From contig JADJHD010000014.1 of assembly GCA_016707705.1 (NCBI GenBank), positions 1 through 64,000 of the forward strand: 64,000 bases of DNA, in the 5' to 3' direction. The notes below the pieces were generated by a model. That model ran no database searches. It worked only from the letters and a program-made list of their open reading frames with translations, and had not been told where the DNA came from. The position numbers were made by a program, and so were the translations under genes. Every line of letters starts with the position of its first letter. Positions within the stretch are counted from its first letter, which is position 1. Below, piece after piece: positions 9,122 to 18,273 of the stretch. The DNA comes from Bacteroidales bacterium. Lineage in GTDB: Bacteria > Bacteroidota > Bacteroidia > Bacteroidales > UBA4417.

Positions 9122-9769
9122 CTATTTCTTCAGTTTATCCTTGAACACCTTACGAACCTTATCAACTTTAGGCTCAATCACGAATTTGCAATAGGGAGCA
9201 TCTCCATTATTGTTGAAGTAGTCCATGTGATAATCTTCAGCCTTGTAGAATTTAGTCAGCGGACTTATTTCTGTCACAACAGGGGAGGGGAAAGCTTTTT
9301 CCTGATTAAGCTTCAGCTTATAGGCAAGTGCCAGTTCCTTCTGATTCTCATTGTGATAGAAAATTGCAGAGCGGTATTGAGTTCCCTGATCTGCACCCTG
9401 CCGGTTGAGGGTGGTAGGGTCATGTGCAGTCCAGAATACCTCAAGCAATTCCTCAAATGTGATTTTAGTTGTATCGAATACTATTTGGCTTACCTCAGCA
9501 TGCCCGGTTAATCCTGAACAAACAGCTTTGTAGGTTGGGTTCTCCGTTTTGCCACCCGCATATCCTGAGGTAACTGAGATTACACCATTGAGTTGCTGGA
9601 ATACTGCTTCCGTGCACCAAAAACAACCCATCCCAAATGTAGCTGTGTCGACTGTAGCTGGTAATGATTCTGCGTTTTGCATTTTTTTATGTTTTGATTG
9701 TTTTCCATTTTGACAAGCAGCCAGCAAAGGCAGCAGGAGGATCGCAATAAGAATGTTTTTAAATTTCAT
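9122..9769 (-). CDS. msrA: peptide methionine-S-sulfoxide reductase, lipoprotein form
   Basis: MsrA reduces methionine-(S)-sulfoxide in proteins, using a catalytic cysteine. The active-site motif GCFWC is at about residues 48-52 (FGMGCFWCTEAVF), followed by GYAGGKTENPTY, the GHAEVSQI block and DQGTQYRSAI, all characteristic of MsrA. The N-terminus carries a lipoprotein signal with lipobox (LPLLAACQN), so the enzyme is predicted to be membrane-anchored outside the cytoplasm and to repair envelope proteins rather than cytosolic ones. No MsrB domain is fused. Convergent to the T9SS gene and sharing its terminator. Confidence 0.95.
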   Translation of the reverse strand: MKFKNILIAILLLPLLAACQNGKQSKHKKMQNAESLPATVDTATFGMGCFWCTEAVFQQLNGVISVTSGYAGGKTENPTYKAVCSGLTGHAEVSQIVFDTTKITFEELLEVFWTAHDPTTLNRQGADQGTQYRSAIFYHNENQKELALAYKLKLNQEKAFPSPVVTEISPLTKFYKAEDYHMDYFNNNGDAPYCKFVIEPKVDKVRKVFKDKLKK

Positions 9770-9921
9770 TTATGTGTGATTGACTGTTTCAGAATATAGT
9801 AGAATGTGTGAGTTTGCTTTAGTGAATCCATTTGTGCATCAGTTATTTATACTGATATTATTTGCAAATGAACTGGAATAATATAACAATGCAAATCCAG
9901 ACAAGTTCAGCAAAACTTCCA

Positions 9922-9952
9922 TTTGTTGATTCCTCTTTTAATTGTATCTTTG
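9922..9952 (+). promoter_or_regulatory. Bacteroidota-type promoter for tig
   Basis: TTTG (9922-9925), a 19-bp spacer and TATCTTTG (9945-9952) fit the Bacteroidota -33/-7 consensus (TTTG and TAnnTTTG). The start codon of tig is 85 bp downstream, leaving a leader of roughly 75 nt. Confidence 0.7.
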
Positions 9953-10036
9953 CAGCCTCATTTTCTAAAAATGATTTTACAAGCTATCTTTTTGAAAACT
10001 AGCAATTTCACACCTACAAACCAACATTAAAGATTA

Positions 10037-11398
10037 ATGGAAATTTCAAGAGAGAATACCGGAGAACTTACCGCAACAGTAAAAATAGCCGTTAGTCCGG
10101 CTGAATACAATGAAAACGTAAATAAAGTGCTGAAGGATTATCAGCGGAAAGCCAATGTTCCCGGATTTCGTCCAGGACATGTTCCTTTTGGACTGGTGAA
10201 GAAAATGTATGGCAGTGCAGTTTTTGCTGATGAAGTGAACAAGCTTGTAAGTGACGCATTGAACAACTATATCACTGAAGAAAAACTGGATATTCTTGGT
10301 CAGCCATTGCCAAATATGGATTTGACTCCAACATTTGACTGGAATGAAGAACAGGAAATCAGTTTCTTCTTCGATCTTGCTTTCTCACCTTCATTTGAAC
10401 TTGCTATTGATGAATCAGTAGTGGTTGATTATCACAAAATCACCGTGAATGATGAGCTGCTTGATAAATATATGACTGATCTTCGTCAGCGCTATGGAAC
10501 CATGGGTTCAGCTGAAGCAGCTTCAGAAAAGGATGTTGTAGAAGGCGATTTTGTTGAGCTTGATTCCGATGGAAATCCTAAGGAAGGCGGAATTCACAAT
10601 CGTTCCAAAATCATGATCGACACTATCAAGGATGAAGAGGCCAAAAAACTTTTCCTTGGTTGCAAAATCGGCGATGATATCGTTTTCAATCCTGCCAAAA
10701 CTTCAGGAAATGCGAGCGAGACTGCTTCAATGCTTGGAATTGCCCGTGAGGCTGCTGAAGGACTGGAATCTGACTTCCGTCTTACTGTTACCGATATCTC
10801 AACCATGATGCCAGCCGAAATGAATGAGGAGTTTTTCTCCAAGGTATTTCCTGATGCAGGCATTACCACAGAAGAGGATTTCCGACTGAAGCTTCGTGCT
10901 GAATCAGAAAATTCATTCGTTGCTGACAGTGATCATCTGTTCATGCACCATGTTCAGGATAAGATTATGGAAATGACTCCGATCAGTCTGCCTGATGCAT
11001 TCATGAAGCGCTGGCTTGTTGAAAGCAATGAAGGCAAGCTTACCGAAGAAGTTGTTGAAAAAGACTACGATAAATATGCTGGATCCATGAAATGGCAGCT
11101 GATCGAAAACCGCATCATCAAGGAATTCGGTGTTGAAGTTGGGGATGCTGAAATAAAGGAATATATCAAGGATCGTTATTTGCCGGGCTGGAGAACCATG
11201 CCACTTACCGACGATATTACCGAACGTCTCGATACACTTGCTACTAATTTCCTCGAAACCCGTCATGACGAAGTTCGCAGGATTCTCGACGCAATCTACG
11301 AAGTGAAAATTGCCGCATTGGTTAAGTCAAAAGTGAAACTTAATGAAATTGCCATCAGTTACGATGAATTCGTAAAACTTGATGCAGAAAGACATTAG
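10037..11398 (+). CDS. tig: trigger factor (ribosome-associated chaperone)
   Basis: Trigger factor binds the ribosome near L23 and shields nascent chains. The N-terminal ribosome-binding domain begins MEISRENTGELTATVKI and contains the ribosome-docking stretch as FRPGHVPFGLVKKMYG (about 43-58; the classic signature is GFRxGxxP). The central PPIase-like region (about 155-250) keeps little of the classical FKBP motif, as is usual in Bacteroidota, and the long helical C-terminal arm follows (about 255-450). The length of 453 aa is normal for the phylum. The gene is followed by clpP and clpX, the conserved tig-clpP-clpX order. The 184-bp gap to clpP leaves room for a separate promoter. Confidence 0.95.
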   Translation: MEISRENTGELTATVKIAVSPAEYNENVNKVLKDYQRKANVPGFRPGHVPFGLVKKMYGSAVFADEVNKLVSDALNNYITEEKLDILGQPLPNMDLTPTFDWNEEQEISFFFDLAFSPSFELAIDESVVVDYHKITVNDELLDKYMTDLRQRYGTMGSAEAASEKDVVEGDFVELDSDGNPKEGGIHNRSKIMIDTIKDEEAKKLFLGCKIGDDIVFNPAKTSGNASETASMLGIAREAAEGLESDFRLTVTDISTMMPAEMNEEFFSKVFPDAGITTEEDFRLKLRAESENSFVADSDHLFMHHVQDKIMEMTPISLPDAFMKRWLVESNEGKLTEEVVEKDYDKYAGSMKWQLIENRIIKEFGVEVGDAEIKEYIKDRYLPGWRTMPLTDDITERLDTLATNFLETRHDEVRRILDAIYEVKIAALVKSKVKLNEIAISYDEFVKLDAERH

Positions 11399-11582
11399 GA
11401 AACCTTTTTCAGGTAGTTTTGTTATCAAAATAAACCAGCCGGATTATTATTATTTCCGGAGCGTGTTACCTTTTTCAACTTTTGGTTATTAATTGTTGCT
11501 TCCGGTACATACGCCCCGTTAAAAGGTGCCAGCTGGGCATCTACTTTTCTCGAGGTTGTTAACATAATAAAATTGAAGCAAA

Positions 11583-12248
11583 ATGGACGAATTTCGCAAG
11601 TATGCCATTCATCACAGGGGGATCAGCAGCATGACCCTTAACCGCTATACCTCTGTCCTGAATAATTACATTTCCCCCACTATTATCGAGGAGCGTCAGC
11701 TAAACATCGCCACTATGGATGTTTTCTCACGCCTTATGATGGACCGTATTATTTTCCTGGGTGTTCCCATTGACGATTATGTTGCCAATATCATCCAGGC
11801 TCAGCTTCTTTTCCTTGAATCAGTCGATTCAAAAAGAGATATCCAGATTTACCTGAATACTCCCGGTGGCTCAGTTTATGCCGGTTTGGGAATTTATGAC
11901 ACCATGCAGTACATTGCCCCCGATGTGGCTACAATTTGCACCGGAATGGCTGCAAGTATGGGAGCTGTTCTCCTTTGCGCCGGACAGAAAGGCAAGCGTA
12001 CCGCATTGAAGCATTCCCGCATCCTCATTCATCAACCAATGGGAGGAGCAGAGGGACAGGCTTCGGATATTGAAATCACTACCAGGGAAATCCTGAAACT
12101 TAAGAAAGAACTATACGATATCATCGCTCAGCATTCCGGACAAACAGTCAAGAGGATTGAAAAGGACGGAGACCGTGACTATTGGATGACCTCACAGGAA
12201 GCCAAAGAATACGGGATGATCGATGAGGTACTCTTCCGTGAGGTATAA
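11583..12248 (+). CDS. clpP: ATP-dependent Clp protease proteolytic subunit
   Basis: ClpP forms the barrel-shaped serine protease that degrades proteins unfolded by ClpX. The catalytic triad is visible as Ser125 (GMAASMGAVLL), His150 (RILIHQPMGG) and Asp199 (DGDRDYWM). Family blocks ERIIFLG-like (DRIIFLGVPIDD) and YLNTPGGSVYAG are intact. The 221-aa length includes an extended N-terminus of about 25 residues relative to E. coli ClpP, perhaps processed; an internal Met at residue 17 or 45 is an alternative start. It sits between tig and clpX. Confidence 0.96.
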   Translation: MDEFRKYAIHHRGISSMTLNRYTSVLNNYISPTIIEERQLNIATMDVFSRLMMDRIIFLGVPIDDYVANIIQAQLLFLESVDSKRDIQIYLNTPGGSVYAGLGIYDTMQYIAPDVATICTGMAASMGAVLLCAGQKGKRTALKHSRILIHQPMGGAEGQASDIEITTREILKLKKELYDIIAQHSGQTVKRIEKDGDRDYWMTSQEAKEYGMIDEVLFREV

Positions 12249-12382
12249 TAATATTCCTCTGGACTATGGAACTGCTTGAAAATTAATGACATTTGTTGTA
12301 ACTTTAACAGTTGATTCCATATCCTCAGTTTGAAACTTTTTCAGGCAGCAGTTTTTTTGCAGCCAGTAATTAAAATCAAGGT

Positions 12383-13618
12383 ATGACGAAAAAAGAAGAA
12401 CGTTGTTCATTTTGTGGTAGGCTCAAGCATGATACCAACATCCTGATTGCAGGACTTGAAGCCCATATTTGTGATTACTGTGTCGACCAGGCACGGGAAA
12501 TCATGAAGGAAGAGCTTACACATTCTGTGCAGCGTGATCAGAAGCACTTCGAGACCCCAAGGCCTCAGGAGATCAAGACTTATCTTGATGATTATGTTAT
12601 TGGTCAGGATGAAGCCAAGAGGATTCTTGCTGTTGCCGTATACAACCACTACAAGAGGATTAACCAGAATGCAGTGAAGACTAAGGACGATGTTGAGATT
12701 GAAAAATCAAACATTATTCTGGTTGGGGAAACCGGTACCGGTAAAACCTTATTGGCCAGAACCATCGCAAGAATGCTTCATGTGCCTTTCTGTATTGCCG
12801 ATGCTACCGTTCTTACTGAAGCCGGTTATGTAGGCGAGGATGTTGAAAGTATTCTTACCCGTCTTCTTCAGGCTGCTGACTATAATGTTGCTGCTGCTGA
12901 AAAGGGTATCGTCTTCATTGATGAAATTGATAAAATCTCCCGCAAAAGCGATAATCCTTCCATAACCCGTGATGTATCCGGAGAAGGCGTTCAGCAGGCC
13001 CTGCTTAAGTTGCTTGAAGGTGCTGAGGTAAATGTTCCCCCACAGGGAGGACGCAAGCATCCTGAGCAGAAAATGATTCAGGTAAATACCAAGAATATCC
13101 TGTTCGTTACCGGTGGCGCGTTTGATGGCATTGAAAAGAAAATTGCCGCCAGAATGCAGACCAGTATCATGGGGTACTCTCTGGATCGCGAAAGGGAACT
13201 CATCGACAAGAATAACATGCTGCAGTATGTAGCTCCTCAGGACCTGAAGAGTTTTGGACTCATCCCTGAACTTGTGGGAAGATTCCCGGTAGTAACTTAC
13301 CTCAATCCTTTGAACAGGGAAGTGCTCATACGGATTCTCACAGAGCCTAAAAACGCACTGGTTAAGCAGTTCAGCAGATTGTTCGAAATGGACAATGTTA
13401 AACTTACTTTTACCCAGGAAGCTTTTGAATTTATTGTCGACAAGGCAATTGAATTCAAGACAGGAGCCCGGGGACTGCGTTCAATCCTGGAAGCAATCCT
13501 TACCGATGCCATGTTTGAGATACCTTCACTGGGCAAGCATAGCGAGCTGGTAGTCACTCAGGGATATGCTGCAGAAAAGCTTGGCAAGACCAATGTTGCC
13601 AGGTTGAAAGTAGCCTGA
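12383..13618 (+). CDS. clpX: ClpX ATPase, specificity subunit of ClpXP
   Basis: ClpX is the AAA+ unfoldase partner of ClpP. The N-terminal zinc-binding domain has four cysteines (CSFC at about 8-11 and CDYC at 30-33). Walker A is GETGTGKT (about 115-122), Walker B is [10 protein letters not shown], followed by the substrate pore loop (the E. coli GYVG equivalent is AGYVGED). The sensor-2 region contains GARGLRSI. Length 411 aa is normal. Separated by 134 bp from clpP and ended by a strong intrinsic terminator. Confidence 0.97.
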   Translation: MTKKEERCSFCGRLKHDTNILIAGLEAHICDYCVDQAREIMKEELTHSVQRDQKHFETPRPQEIKTYLDDYVIGQDEAKRILAVAVYNHYKRINQNAVKTKDDVEIEKSNIILVGETGTGKTLLARTIARMLHVPFCIADATVLTEAGYVGEDVESILTRLLQAADYNVAAAEKGIVFIDEIDKISRKSDNPSITRDVSGEGVQQALLKLLEGAEVNVPPQGGRKHPEQKMIQVNTKNILFVTGGAFDGIEKKIAARMQTSIMGYSLDRERELIDKNNMLQYVAPQDLKSFGLIPELVGRFPVVTYLNPLNREVLIRILTEPKNALVKQFSRLFEMDNVKLTFTQEAFEFIVDKAIEFKTGARGLRSILEAILTDAMFEIPSLGKHSELVVTQGYAAEKLGKTNVARLKVA

Positions 13619-13643
13619 AACTGAAAAACAGATAAATTCATTG

Positions 13644-13676
13644 AAGCCGTGCTGATATCCAGCCGGCTTTTTTTTT
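13644..13676 (+). terminator. intrinsic terminator after clpX
   Basis: AAGCCG (13644-13649) pairs with CGGCTT (13664-13669), and inside it GCTG (13651-13654) pairs with CAGC (13660-13663) across a one-base bulge. A run of about nine T follows. Confidence 0.85.
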
Positions 13677-13785
13677 GCCTTTATCCAATATTTTTATCCA
13701 CTCCGTTGTTATAGTGGAAATGTGTTTGGATTTTGCTTTCATCCATCATGTGTTCGTATCTTTACAATGGCATAATTTTTGACCA

Positions 13786-14401
13786 ATGTGCGGAAAAATA
13801 ATTCAAGTGAAAACCTTTCTTTCAGGAATACTGATAGTTCTTCCCTGCCTTGTCTTTTCCCAGATTATTAACCCCCACGATGAGGAGGGTTACCATTGCT
13901 CTGCCATTATCGTCCAGGGTGATACCGTTCCGGTTATGTACCTTGACCAGATCTATATTTGGGGGAGCAAGTCCTTCCGCAACTCTGCCGACGCCCGGAA
14001 ATGGGATCGTTTGGTGCGTAACGTTAAAGTTGCCTATCCTTATGCCAAACTTGCGGGTATCAAGTTTGAGGAATACAACAAGAAAATTGAGACAGCCACA
14101 TCTGACAGGCAGCGCAAGCAAATGATGAAGCAGGCAGAGGATGAACTGCAGGCTCAGTTCGGAGAAGAACTGAAAGCCCTCACTTTCACTCAGGGTCATA
14201 TTCTTCTCAAGCTCATCGACAGGCAAACCGCCAATACATCCTATGATATTGTCAGGGAGTTCAGAGGACGATTTGTTGCCTTCTTCTGGCAAGGACTCGG
14301 GAAAACTGTTCGGGTATAATCTTAAAACAACCTACGATCCTCTTCACGAGGATGCTGATATCGAACGAATCGTTCTTATGATTGAGAATGGAACAATCTG
14401 A
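13786..14401 (+). CDS. DUF4294 family protein, apparent 1-bp frameshift near the 3' end
   Basis: A secreted DUF4294 protein, a Bacteroidota family of unknown function. It has a signal-like N-terminus (FLSGILIVLPCLVFSQ) and the family core (YHCSAIIVQGDTVPVMYLDQIYIW, then DARKWDRLVRNVK and YPYAKLAGIKFEEYN). In the starting frame the protein ends at 14319 with GKTVRV. One extra A in the run AAAA at 14302-14305 explains this: dropping one A continues the protein as GKLFGYNLKTTYDP and on to ADIERIVLMIENGTI with a stop at 14399-14401, which is the usual family C-terminus. The restored product would be 204 aa. Either a sequencing or assembly indel or a real recent mutation. Start at 13786 (ATG) gives a short n-region; a GTG at 13807 is possible. 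Confidence 0.8.
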
Positions 14402-14462
14402 TGTCTGCGATTCTGTAATTGGCAGGAGCGTGGTTCAGAGTTCGAAGTCTTGAGAGGGCTTA

Positions 14463-14654
14463 CTTTTGCCTTTTAACTTTTTCCCGCCAGCTGGCGGATC
14501 CCTTTTGACTTTTATCTTTCTCCTTTTGTCTTTTGACTTTTATCCTTAGTCTTTTCCCTTTTGTCTTTTATCTTTTGTCCGCCAGCTGGCGGATTCCTTT
14601 TGTCTTTTATCTTTTTCCTTTTGTCTTTTGTCTTTTTCCTTTTGTCTTTTGTCT
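14463..14654. repeat. T-rich CTTTTGTC-type repeat tract with two palindromes
   Basis: The gene-free stretch 14402-14691 is dominated by an imperfect array of short units of the type CTTTTGTCTTTTATC, with G/A and T/A variation at two positions, on a strongly strand-biased (T/C) background. Two identical perfect palindromes, CCGCCAGCTGGCGG, sit inside it at 14484-14497 and 14579-14592. A related tract occurs at 22657-22794. No coding potential is credible here. It lies between the convergent DUF4294 and sugar-transferase genes. Confidence 0.8.
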
Positions 14655-14691
14655 CCAACCGGCAGACAAATTGCCGAATTTTCAAATTACC

Positions 14692-16113
14692 CTATTGACC
14701 ACTTCCCTTTATAACTGTAAGCAGGGTATAGGCCAGAATCTTCACATCCATGGCAAGTGACATGTTTTCCAGATAGAGAATATCAAATTTCAGGCGTTCG
14801 ATCATCTGATCCACATTTTCGGCATAACCATACTTTACCTGTCCCCATGATGTGATACCGGGTTTAACCTTCAGCAGGAGGCGGTAATGAGGTGCACGCT
14901 GCGCGATCTGATCGATGTAGTACTGACGTTCCGGCCTGGGGCCTACCAGTGACATATCGCCCTTTAATACACTAAAGAACTGAGGTATCTCATCGAGACG
15001 AACTTTTCTGAGGAAACGGCCAAACTGGGTAACACGGTTATCATCACGGGAGGAGAGCATGGGTGTGCCATTCTCGGCATCAACCTTCATCGACCTGAAT
15101 TTTGGGATCATGAAGGGCTTGCCATTGATTCCGATACGTTCCTGCCTGAAAATTACCGGTCCCTTTGATGTGAATTTCACTCCCAGGTAACAGAAAATGT
15201 ACACCGGCGACAGAATAATAATTGCCAGCAGCGATAATGTAACATCAAAAAACCTCTTAAGCGATAATTGCCAGGGAGGCATAAAGTCAAATGAAACCTG
15301 AATGAGCGGTGTCTGGTAGATGGAAGTAGTCTTAACCGTACCAAGTAAAAAGTCCTGCATATCGGGGATAACTTTAATTACAACATTCGTGTCTTCTATT
15401 TCCGAGATGATTTTTTCAATGGTTTTGTGTTCTGATCTTTCAGTAGCAATAATTACTTCTTCAACTTCCTTCTCAATAATCAGCTTGCGGAGATTGCTGT
15501 AATGCCCGTAATGCGGGATGAACTGTTCAAGTTTGTAGCTGGGATATTCTACTGCATGAACGAAACCGATGAACTGATTTCCTGAGGATAGAGGTTGATT
15601 TTCAATTTCATTGTATATGGAAACAGCATTGCCGTTACTTCCAACGATGAGGGTTTTGAATCCTATTCTCCTGTGACGAAGCTTGTAGAGTGTTATGGAG
15701 GTGATTGTGTACCTTAGAATGAAGGTTAGGAAGAAATGTAAACTGAACAGGGTCAGGAATGATTTGTAGTAACTCCTGTAGCTGGTGATCATATCATCCA
15801 GAATCAGGGAGAAGAAGATAATGATAACCCCAATCAGGGTGATGAGCAGGGTAGATGCCAGTTCTCTCATCCTGGCCTTGCGGTATACCTTGTGGTAAGC
15901 ACCGGTCATGGCATAGAGGAACAGCCAGAAGAGTGGGACCAGTATTATGCCGTAATAGAAATTGCGGTCATTTAATACCAGTTGCCATGTATCATTAATG
16001 AGCGGAGTTTCGGATACCTTTCTGTTGAAGAAGAACAGGCACCATGCAGCTGCTGCAGAGAGCAGGTCTGCAATCACAAACCTCGCGGTATGTATGGTCT
16101 TATTCATTTTCAT
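14692..16113 (-). CDS. polyprenyl-phosphate sugar-1-phosphate transferase (WcaJ/WbaP type)
   Basis: An initiating sugar-phosphate transferase for exopolysaccharide or O-antigen synthesis, moving a sugar-1-phosphate from a nucleotide sugar to undecaprenyl phosphate. Four or more N-terminal transmembrane segments (about 10-30, 50-75, 85-110, 115-140) are followed by a Rossmann-like CoA-binding domain (TLIVGSNGNAVSIYNEI, about 173-190). The C-terminal bacterial sugar transferase domain begins at LKRFFDVTLSLLAI (about 282) and carries IFRQERIGINGKPF, KFRSMKVDAE, RVTQFGRFLRKVRLDEIPQ and LVGPRPERQYY, the catalytic core of the family. Its start overlaps the stop of the upstream lipoprotein gene (TAATG), showing coupling. 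Neighbours suggest a polysaccharide operon, but no other glycosyltransferases follow. Confidence 0.93.
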   Translation of the reverse strand: MKMNKTIHTARFVIADLLSAAAAWCLFFFNRKVSETPLINDTWQLVLNDRNFYYGIILVPLFWLFLYAMTGAYHKVYRKARMRELASTLLITLIGVIIIFFSLILDDMITSYRSYYKSFLTLFSLHFFLTFILRYTITSITLYKLRHRRIGFKTLIVGSNGNAVSIYNEIENQPLSSGNQFIGFVHAVEYPSYKLEQFIPHYGHYSNLRKLIIEKEVEEVIIATERSEHKTIEKIISEIEDTNVVIKVIPDMQDFLLGTVKTTSIYQTPLIQVSFDFMPPWQLSLKRFFDVTLSLLAIIILSPVYIFCYLGVKFTSKGPVIFRQERIGINGKPFMIPKFRSMKVDAENGTPMLSSRDDNRVTQFGRFLRKVRLDEIPQFFSVLKGDMSLVGPRPERQYYIDQIAQRAPHYRLLLKVKPGITSWGQVKYGYAENVDQMIERLKFDILYLENMSLAMDVKILAYTLLTVIKGSGQ

Positions 16114-17012
16114 TAGAAATGCAGCAATTTAATATTGTCAATCAGTATTTTTCCCTCCTCTACTTCTGAGTCTTTTCTGGCGCTGAAGAATACCTTGAAT
16201 TTTGTAGCATCAGTATTAAAGGAGATGGTAGGGGTCAGGTTGATATAAATCTTATTCCAGGTTTCTGATGGATTAATAACAACAACAGCCTGCTGGGAGG
16301 TTTCAACGCCGTAAATTATTAGGCCAACTGTTAAAGGACTGTTGGACTTGTAGTTCAATTCCATGAAAACATAGGACTTCTCTTCCGGAAGATCCTGTGA
16401 AAATTCATAGTAGTTTTTACTTACACATTCAAAGTATGATGAATCAGTTGGCAGTGTTGCCTGACCTGCATAATCATTGCCTTCTCCCTGGAATGCACTG
16501 GAGAGGGTCATATCACTTACCCTAACCAACTTAACATCACTTCTGTTGGTTGTGTCCATGGATATGCTGGGGTCTTCAAAATCTTCCATCCAGGCAAAAA
16601 CTGTAGAGGCCTTGTAGGAAGCCTGAAGAGATCCGAGTTCCAGTTCATTTTCCCTTGTCAGGCTGGCCGGTATTGAAATTGTATCAAAGAAAGGGTATGG
16701 AGCTCTGGTTTCAGCAATACCATTCAGCTTAATACCAGGTTGAATGCGAATAATGGATTGTCCGGATTTCAGCACCGGGAAACTGGCAGGCAGTTCAAAA
16801 GCCCCTTCAAGATCATTGTCGGTGTAAACCCAGGCATCAACAATCTTACTGGAAGCAGTTCCCTGATCGCTGCCGGCATGCAGTGTAATTGTGTCAATTG
16901 AGATATAGGAGGGGATGTCCAGCTCTGATTCCTTCTGGCAGGATGCCATAAGTAAACAGACTGATAACAGAACTGAGAGGGAGGATATAAAGCGTGTAAA
17001 TTTTGAGGTCAT
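16113..17012 (-). CDS. hypothetical lipoprotein (299 aa) in polysaccharide operon
   Basis: A lipoprotein with lipobox LLMASCQKE (acylated Cys at about residue 25). The mature part is all-beta in character. The first half contains Ig-like strands (DAWVYTDNDLEGAFELP), and the second half (about 140-299) resembles a jelly-roll carbohydrate-binding-like fold (FAWMEDFEDPS, YVFMELNYKSN, SETWNKIYINLTP, EGKILIDNIKLLHF). Its stop overlaps the sugar-transferase start by one base, and the oxidoreductase gene is 45 bp upstream, so all three are probably co-transcribed. A surface role connected with the polysaccharide is a reasonable inference but not shown. Confidence 0.75.
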   Translation of the reverse strand: MTSKFTRFISSLSVLLSVCLLMASCQKESELDIPSYISIDTITLHAGSDQGTASSKIVDAWVYTDNDLEGAFELPASFPVLKSGQSIIRIQPGIKLNGIAETRAPYPFFDTISIPASLTRENELELGSLQASYKASTVFAWMEDFEDPSISMDTTNRSDVKLVRVSDMTLSSAFQGEGNDYAGQATLPTDSSYFECVSKNYYEFSQDLPEEKSYVFMELNYKSNSPLTVGLIIYGVETSQQAVVVINPSETWNKIYINLTPTISFNTDATKFKVFFSARKDSEVEEGKILIDNIKLLHF

Positions 17013-17057
17013 GCTTGTGGGGTAAATTCTATTGGCTTTTAATTTCTGAGCTTAAAT

Positions 17058-18050
17058 TCAGGCTTGTAATCTGCCCAGTGAGTAATTGACTTTTTCAAGT
17101 ATCTGATGTGATACCTGCAGCGCCTGATATCCATCCATGATTGTAACCGGAGGTGCGGTATTGCCAAGAATCGCCTCGGCAAAACTTGACAGCTCGGTTT
17201 GAATTGCATTTATGGGTGTAATCAAAGGGCGTTCGAAGAACAACTGCCTGGCTTCCTTGCCATTTCCCGGATCAATTACGGGGAATCCTGGTTCGGGAGT
17301 ATTCCCGTTTAATTCCTTAATTCTTACTATTTCTGTTTCCTTATTCAGGTAGTCCACTGAAATGTAGGCATCTCTCTGGAAGAACCTTGATTTTCTCATC
17401 GTCCGAAGCGATATGCGACTTGCAGTAAGATTGGCAACACATCCATTGTCAAATTCCAGTCTTGCACTTGCAATGTCAGCTGAATCGGATAAAACGGCAA
17501 CACCACTTGCACTGATTTTGCGGATATTGGCCTTCACAACGGTGAGAATAATATCGATGTCGTGAATCATCAGGTCCAGAATCACCGGAACATCAGTCCC
17601 CCTTGCATTGAATCCCGAAAGACGGTGCGATTCAATAAACATCGGGTTCTGAAAGTATGGCATGGCTGCAAGGAAAGCAGGGTTGAACCGTTCCACATGG
17701 CCTACCTGGACTTTTACATTTGCTTCATGCGCGATATCCATCAATTGAAGCGCCTCTCCGGGAGTGGCAACAATTGGCTTTTCAATAAAAACGTGCTTGA
17801 ATCTCTTTAGTGCATATGCCGCATACTCATAATGAGCGAATGTCGGAGTGACAATATCAACTACATCAACGGCCTTAATAAGCTCCTCAAAGGTTTCAAA
17901 AGGCATAATCCCAAACTCGTTCTTAACATTTGAAACAATGTCAGGATTTGTATCAAAAAAACCAACTAATTCAAAGTCAGGGATTTGCTTTATACAATTG
18001 ATGTGTATCTTTCCTAAATGCCCGGCTCCTATCACCCCTATTTTAAGCAT
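17058..18050 (-). CDS. Gfo/Idh/MocA family oxidoreductase
   Basis: An NAD(P)-dependent sugar or inositol dehydrogenase-like protein. The N-terminal Rossmann fold has the dinucleotide motif as VIGAGHLGKIH, and the family EKP motif appears as VFIEKPIVATPGEA, followed by VQVGHVERFNPAF. The C-terminal alpha/beta domain includes ILDLMIHDIDIIL with the conserved D-x-x-x-HD-type pair. I start it at ATG 18050 (MLKIGVIGAG); an upstream ATG at 18107 would add 19 residues that do not fit the family. It heads the minus-strand operon with the lipoprotein and sugar transferase, consistent with making or modifying a nucleotide sugar. The substrate cannot be told from sequence. Confidence 0.88.
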   Translation of the reverse strand: MLKIGVIGAGHLGKIHINCIKQIPDFELVGFFDTNPDIVSNVKNEFGIMPFETFEELIKAVDVVDIVTPTFAHYEYAAYALKRFKHVFIEKPIVATPGEALQLMDIAHEANVKVQVGHVERFNPAFLAAMPYFQNPMFIESHRLSGFNARGTDVPVILDLMIHDIDIILTVVKANIRKISASGVAVLSDSADIASARLEFDNGCVANLTASRISLRTMRKSRFFQRDAYISVDYLNKETEIVRIKELNGNTPEPGFPVIDPGNGKEARQLFFERPLITPINAIQTELSSFAEAILGNTAPPVTIMDGYQALQVSHQILEKVNYSLGRLQA

Positions 18051-18273
18051 GCTTCTTATTTTGCATATGAAGAAAACTGTCCTCGGTCTCTGCTCATCAT
18101 GACCCAACAGATCATTTTCGTTTATTAAGGGTAAACTGCTTTGGTCATGGTTGTATTCAGACTGAATATTTTTTTACTTTTTTTTTGACCATGCACTTTT
18201 ATATTGAATGAATATCCATCTGTTTCCATTCCAATTTTATACTTTTGCTGCTGTTGAACTTTACCCGATTTAT

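Noticed and set aside
11559..11564. Single TTAACA just before clpP
   Set aside because: No second hexamer at 11 bp and no -7 element 26 nt downstream.
13822..14292. Long open frame antisense to the DUF4294 gene
   Set aside because: The sense strand encodes a recognised family; the antisense frame is a shadow. The same applies to other antisense frames, for example those within the T9SS, msrA and clpX genes.
14533..14760. 75-aa open frame across the T-rich repeat tract
   Set aside because: Phe/Leu/Val-rich translation is produced by the repeat itself; no start context or homology.
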